A DNA stretch of 53,427 nt from Flavobacteriales bacterium (GTDB taxonomy: Bacteria > Bacteroidota > Bacteroidia > Flavobacteriales_E > Vicingaceae), in contig JABAZP010000009.1 in NCBI GenBank assembly GCA_018608405.1, forward strand, positions 74,451 to 127,877. The letters are read 5' to 3'. Of this stretch, positions 53,356-53,427 are shown piece by piece; position 1 is the stretch's first letter, and the number at the start of each line of letters is the position of its first letter. Position numbers and translations under genes: made by a program. The notes beneath the pieces were generated by a model, which worked only from the letters and a program-made list of their open reading frames with translations, was not told where the DNA came from and searched no databases.

Positions 53356-53427
53356 ATGCTAAAAAAAGTAATCTTATCTGATTTTGAGAATGGAGTGTAC
53401 TTTATAAAGGCTGGAGGAACAACACGG
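53356..53427 (+). CDS. Partial frame resembling a T9SS sorting-domain end, cut by window edge
   Basis: An ATG opens a frame running to the window edge and encoding MLKKVILSDFENGVYFIKAG. The segment resembles the last strands of a T9SS sorting domain: V-L-x3-x-G-V-Y-F-I-K compares with KVDLTTLSPGIYFMKF of the cargo gene at 52.3 kb. The domain's front part is missing because a stop lies at 53332 in this frame. It may be a broken gene tail or the chance start of another gene. Confidence 0.3.
   Translation, partial: MLKKVILSDFENGVYFIKAGGTTR

Noticed and set aside
1..53427. CRISPR array, prophage or integrative element
   Set aside because: No regularly spaced repeats, integrase, transposase, phage structural genes or attachment duplications are visible; the tRNA-Lys 3' end is not duplicated in the window.

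Overview
The window is chromosomal DNA from a low-GC member of the Bacteroidota, most probably a Flavobacteriales-type bacterium. The evidence is the type IX secretion protein PorT, a secreted protein with a T9SS sorting domain, promoter boxes of the Bacteroidota form TAnnTTTG, the near absence of Shine-Dalgarno sequences, menaquinone biosynthesis, lipoproteins such as DUF4292, and a parA-parB-DUF5683-dapB-lepB block typical of the group. About 50 protein genes and one tRNA gene fill it densely. I see no rRNA, CRISPR array, insertion sequence, integrase or prophage.

Layout: 0-2.5 kb holds truA and an MsbA-like ABC exporter on the minus strand. 2.9-11.6 kb is a plus-strand run: parA, parB, a DUF5683 membrane protein, dapB, a long lepB, menaquinone methyltransferase, porT, a lipid-anchored SGNH hydrolase, mtaB and a small basic protein, closed by a strong terminator. 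11.6-12.4 kb is a decayed patch with fragments of two genes, one resembling an AbiEii-type nucleotidyltransferase, plus a 76-bp palindromic repeat. 12.4-17.4 kb holds an HTTM membrane protein, a 3-hydroxyacyl-CoA dehydrogenase, a BlaI/M56 regulatory pair with a cut-off TonB-like tail, and a PaaG-like hydratase. 17.5-20.7 kb has a class III aminotransferase, a DUF2911 protein, kdsA and a thioredoxin-fold protein. 20.7-25.9 kb is a TetR-ABC-HlyD-TolC tripartite export operon whose ABC protein has altered ATPase motifs. 26-31.6 kb contains a SulP transporter, a cold-shock protein, msrA, ispE, accA and an Ig-like surface lipoprotein. 31.8-37 kb has dnaB, a secreted amidotransferase-like protein and a two-gene unit in which a beta-barrel protein and a lipoprotein share one C-terminal domain. 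37-42.6 kb has a TPMT-like methyltransferase, a PyrR-like phosphoribosyltransferase, a 1187-residue sensor kinase and an enoyl-CoA hydratase. 42.6-49.4 kb is an envelope cluster: flippase, dut, sugar nucleotidyltransferase, TPR lipoprotein, DUF4292 lipoprotein and EnvC-like protein. 49.4-53.4 kb has aroK, an SDR enzyme, a GNAT-like protein, tRNA-Lys, a T9SS cargo protein and a gene-poor end.

Most genes are housekeeping: chromosome segregation and replication, tRNA modification, envelope building, isoprenoid and fatty-acid precursors. The less ordinary signals are: the paired genes at 34.7-36.8 kb with a shared 'DGD' C-terminal domain; the exporter ABC subunit with swapped Walker B acids and no H-loop histidine; a set of genes whose TAnnTTTG box lies only 4-5 bases before the start codon, suggesting leaderless mRNAs; paired operator palindromes at the blaI-like and tetR-like genes; the M56 gene that ends at a TAG followed in frame by a broken TonB-like tail; and the gene graveyard near 12 kb.
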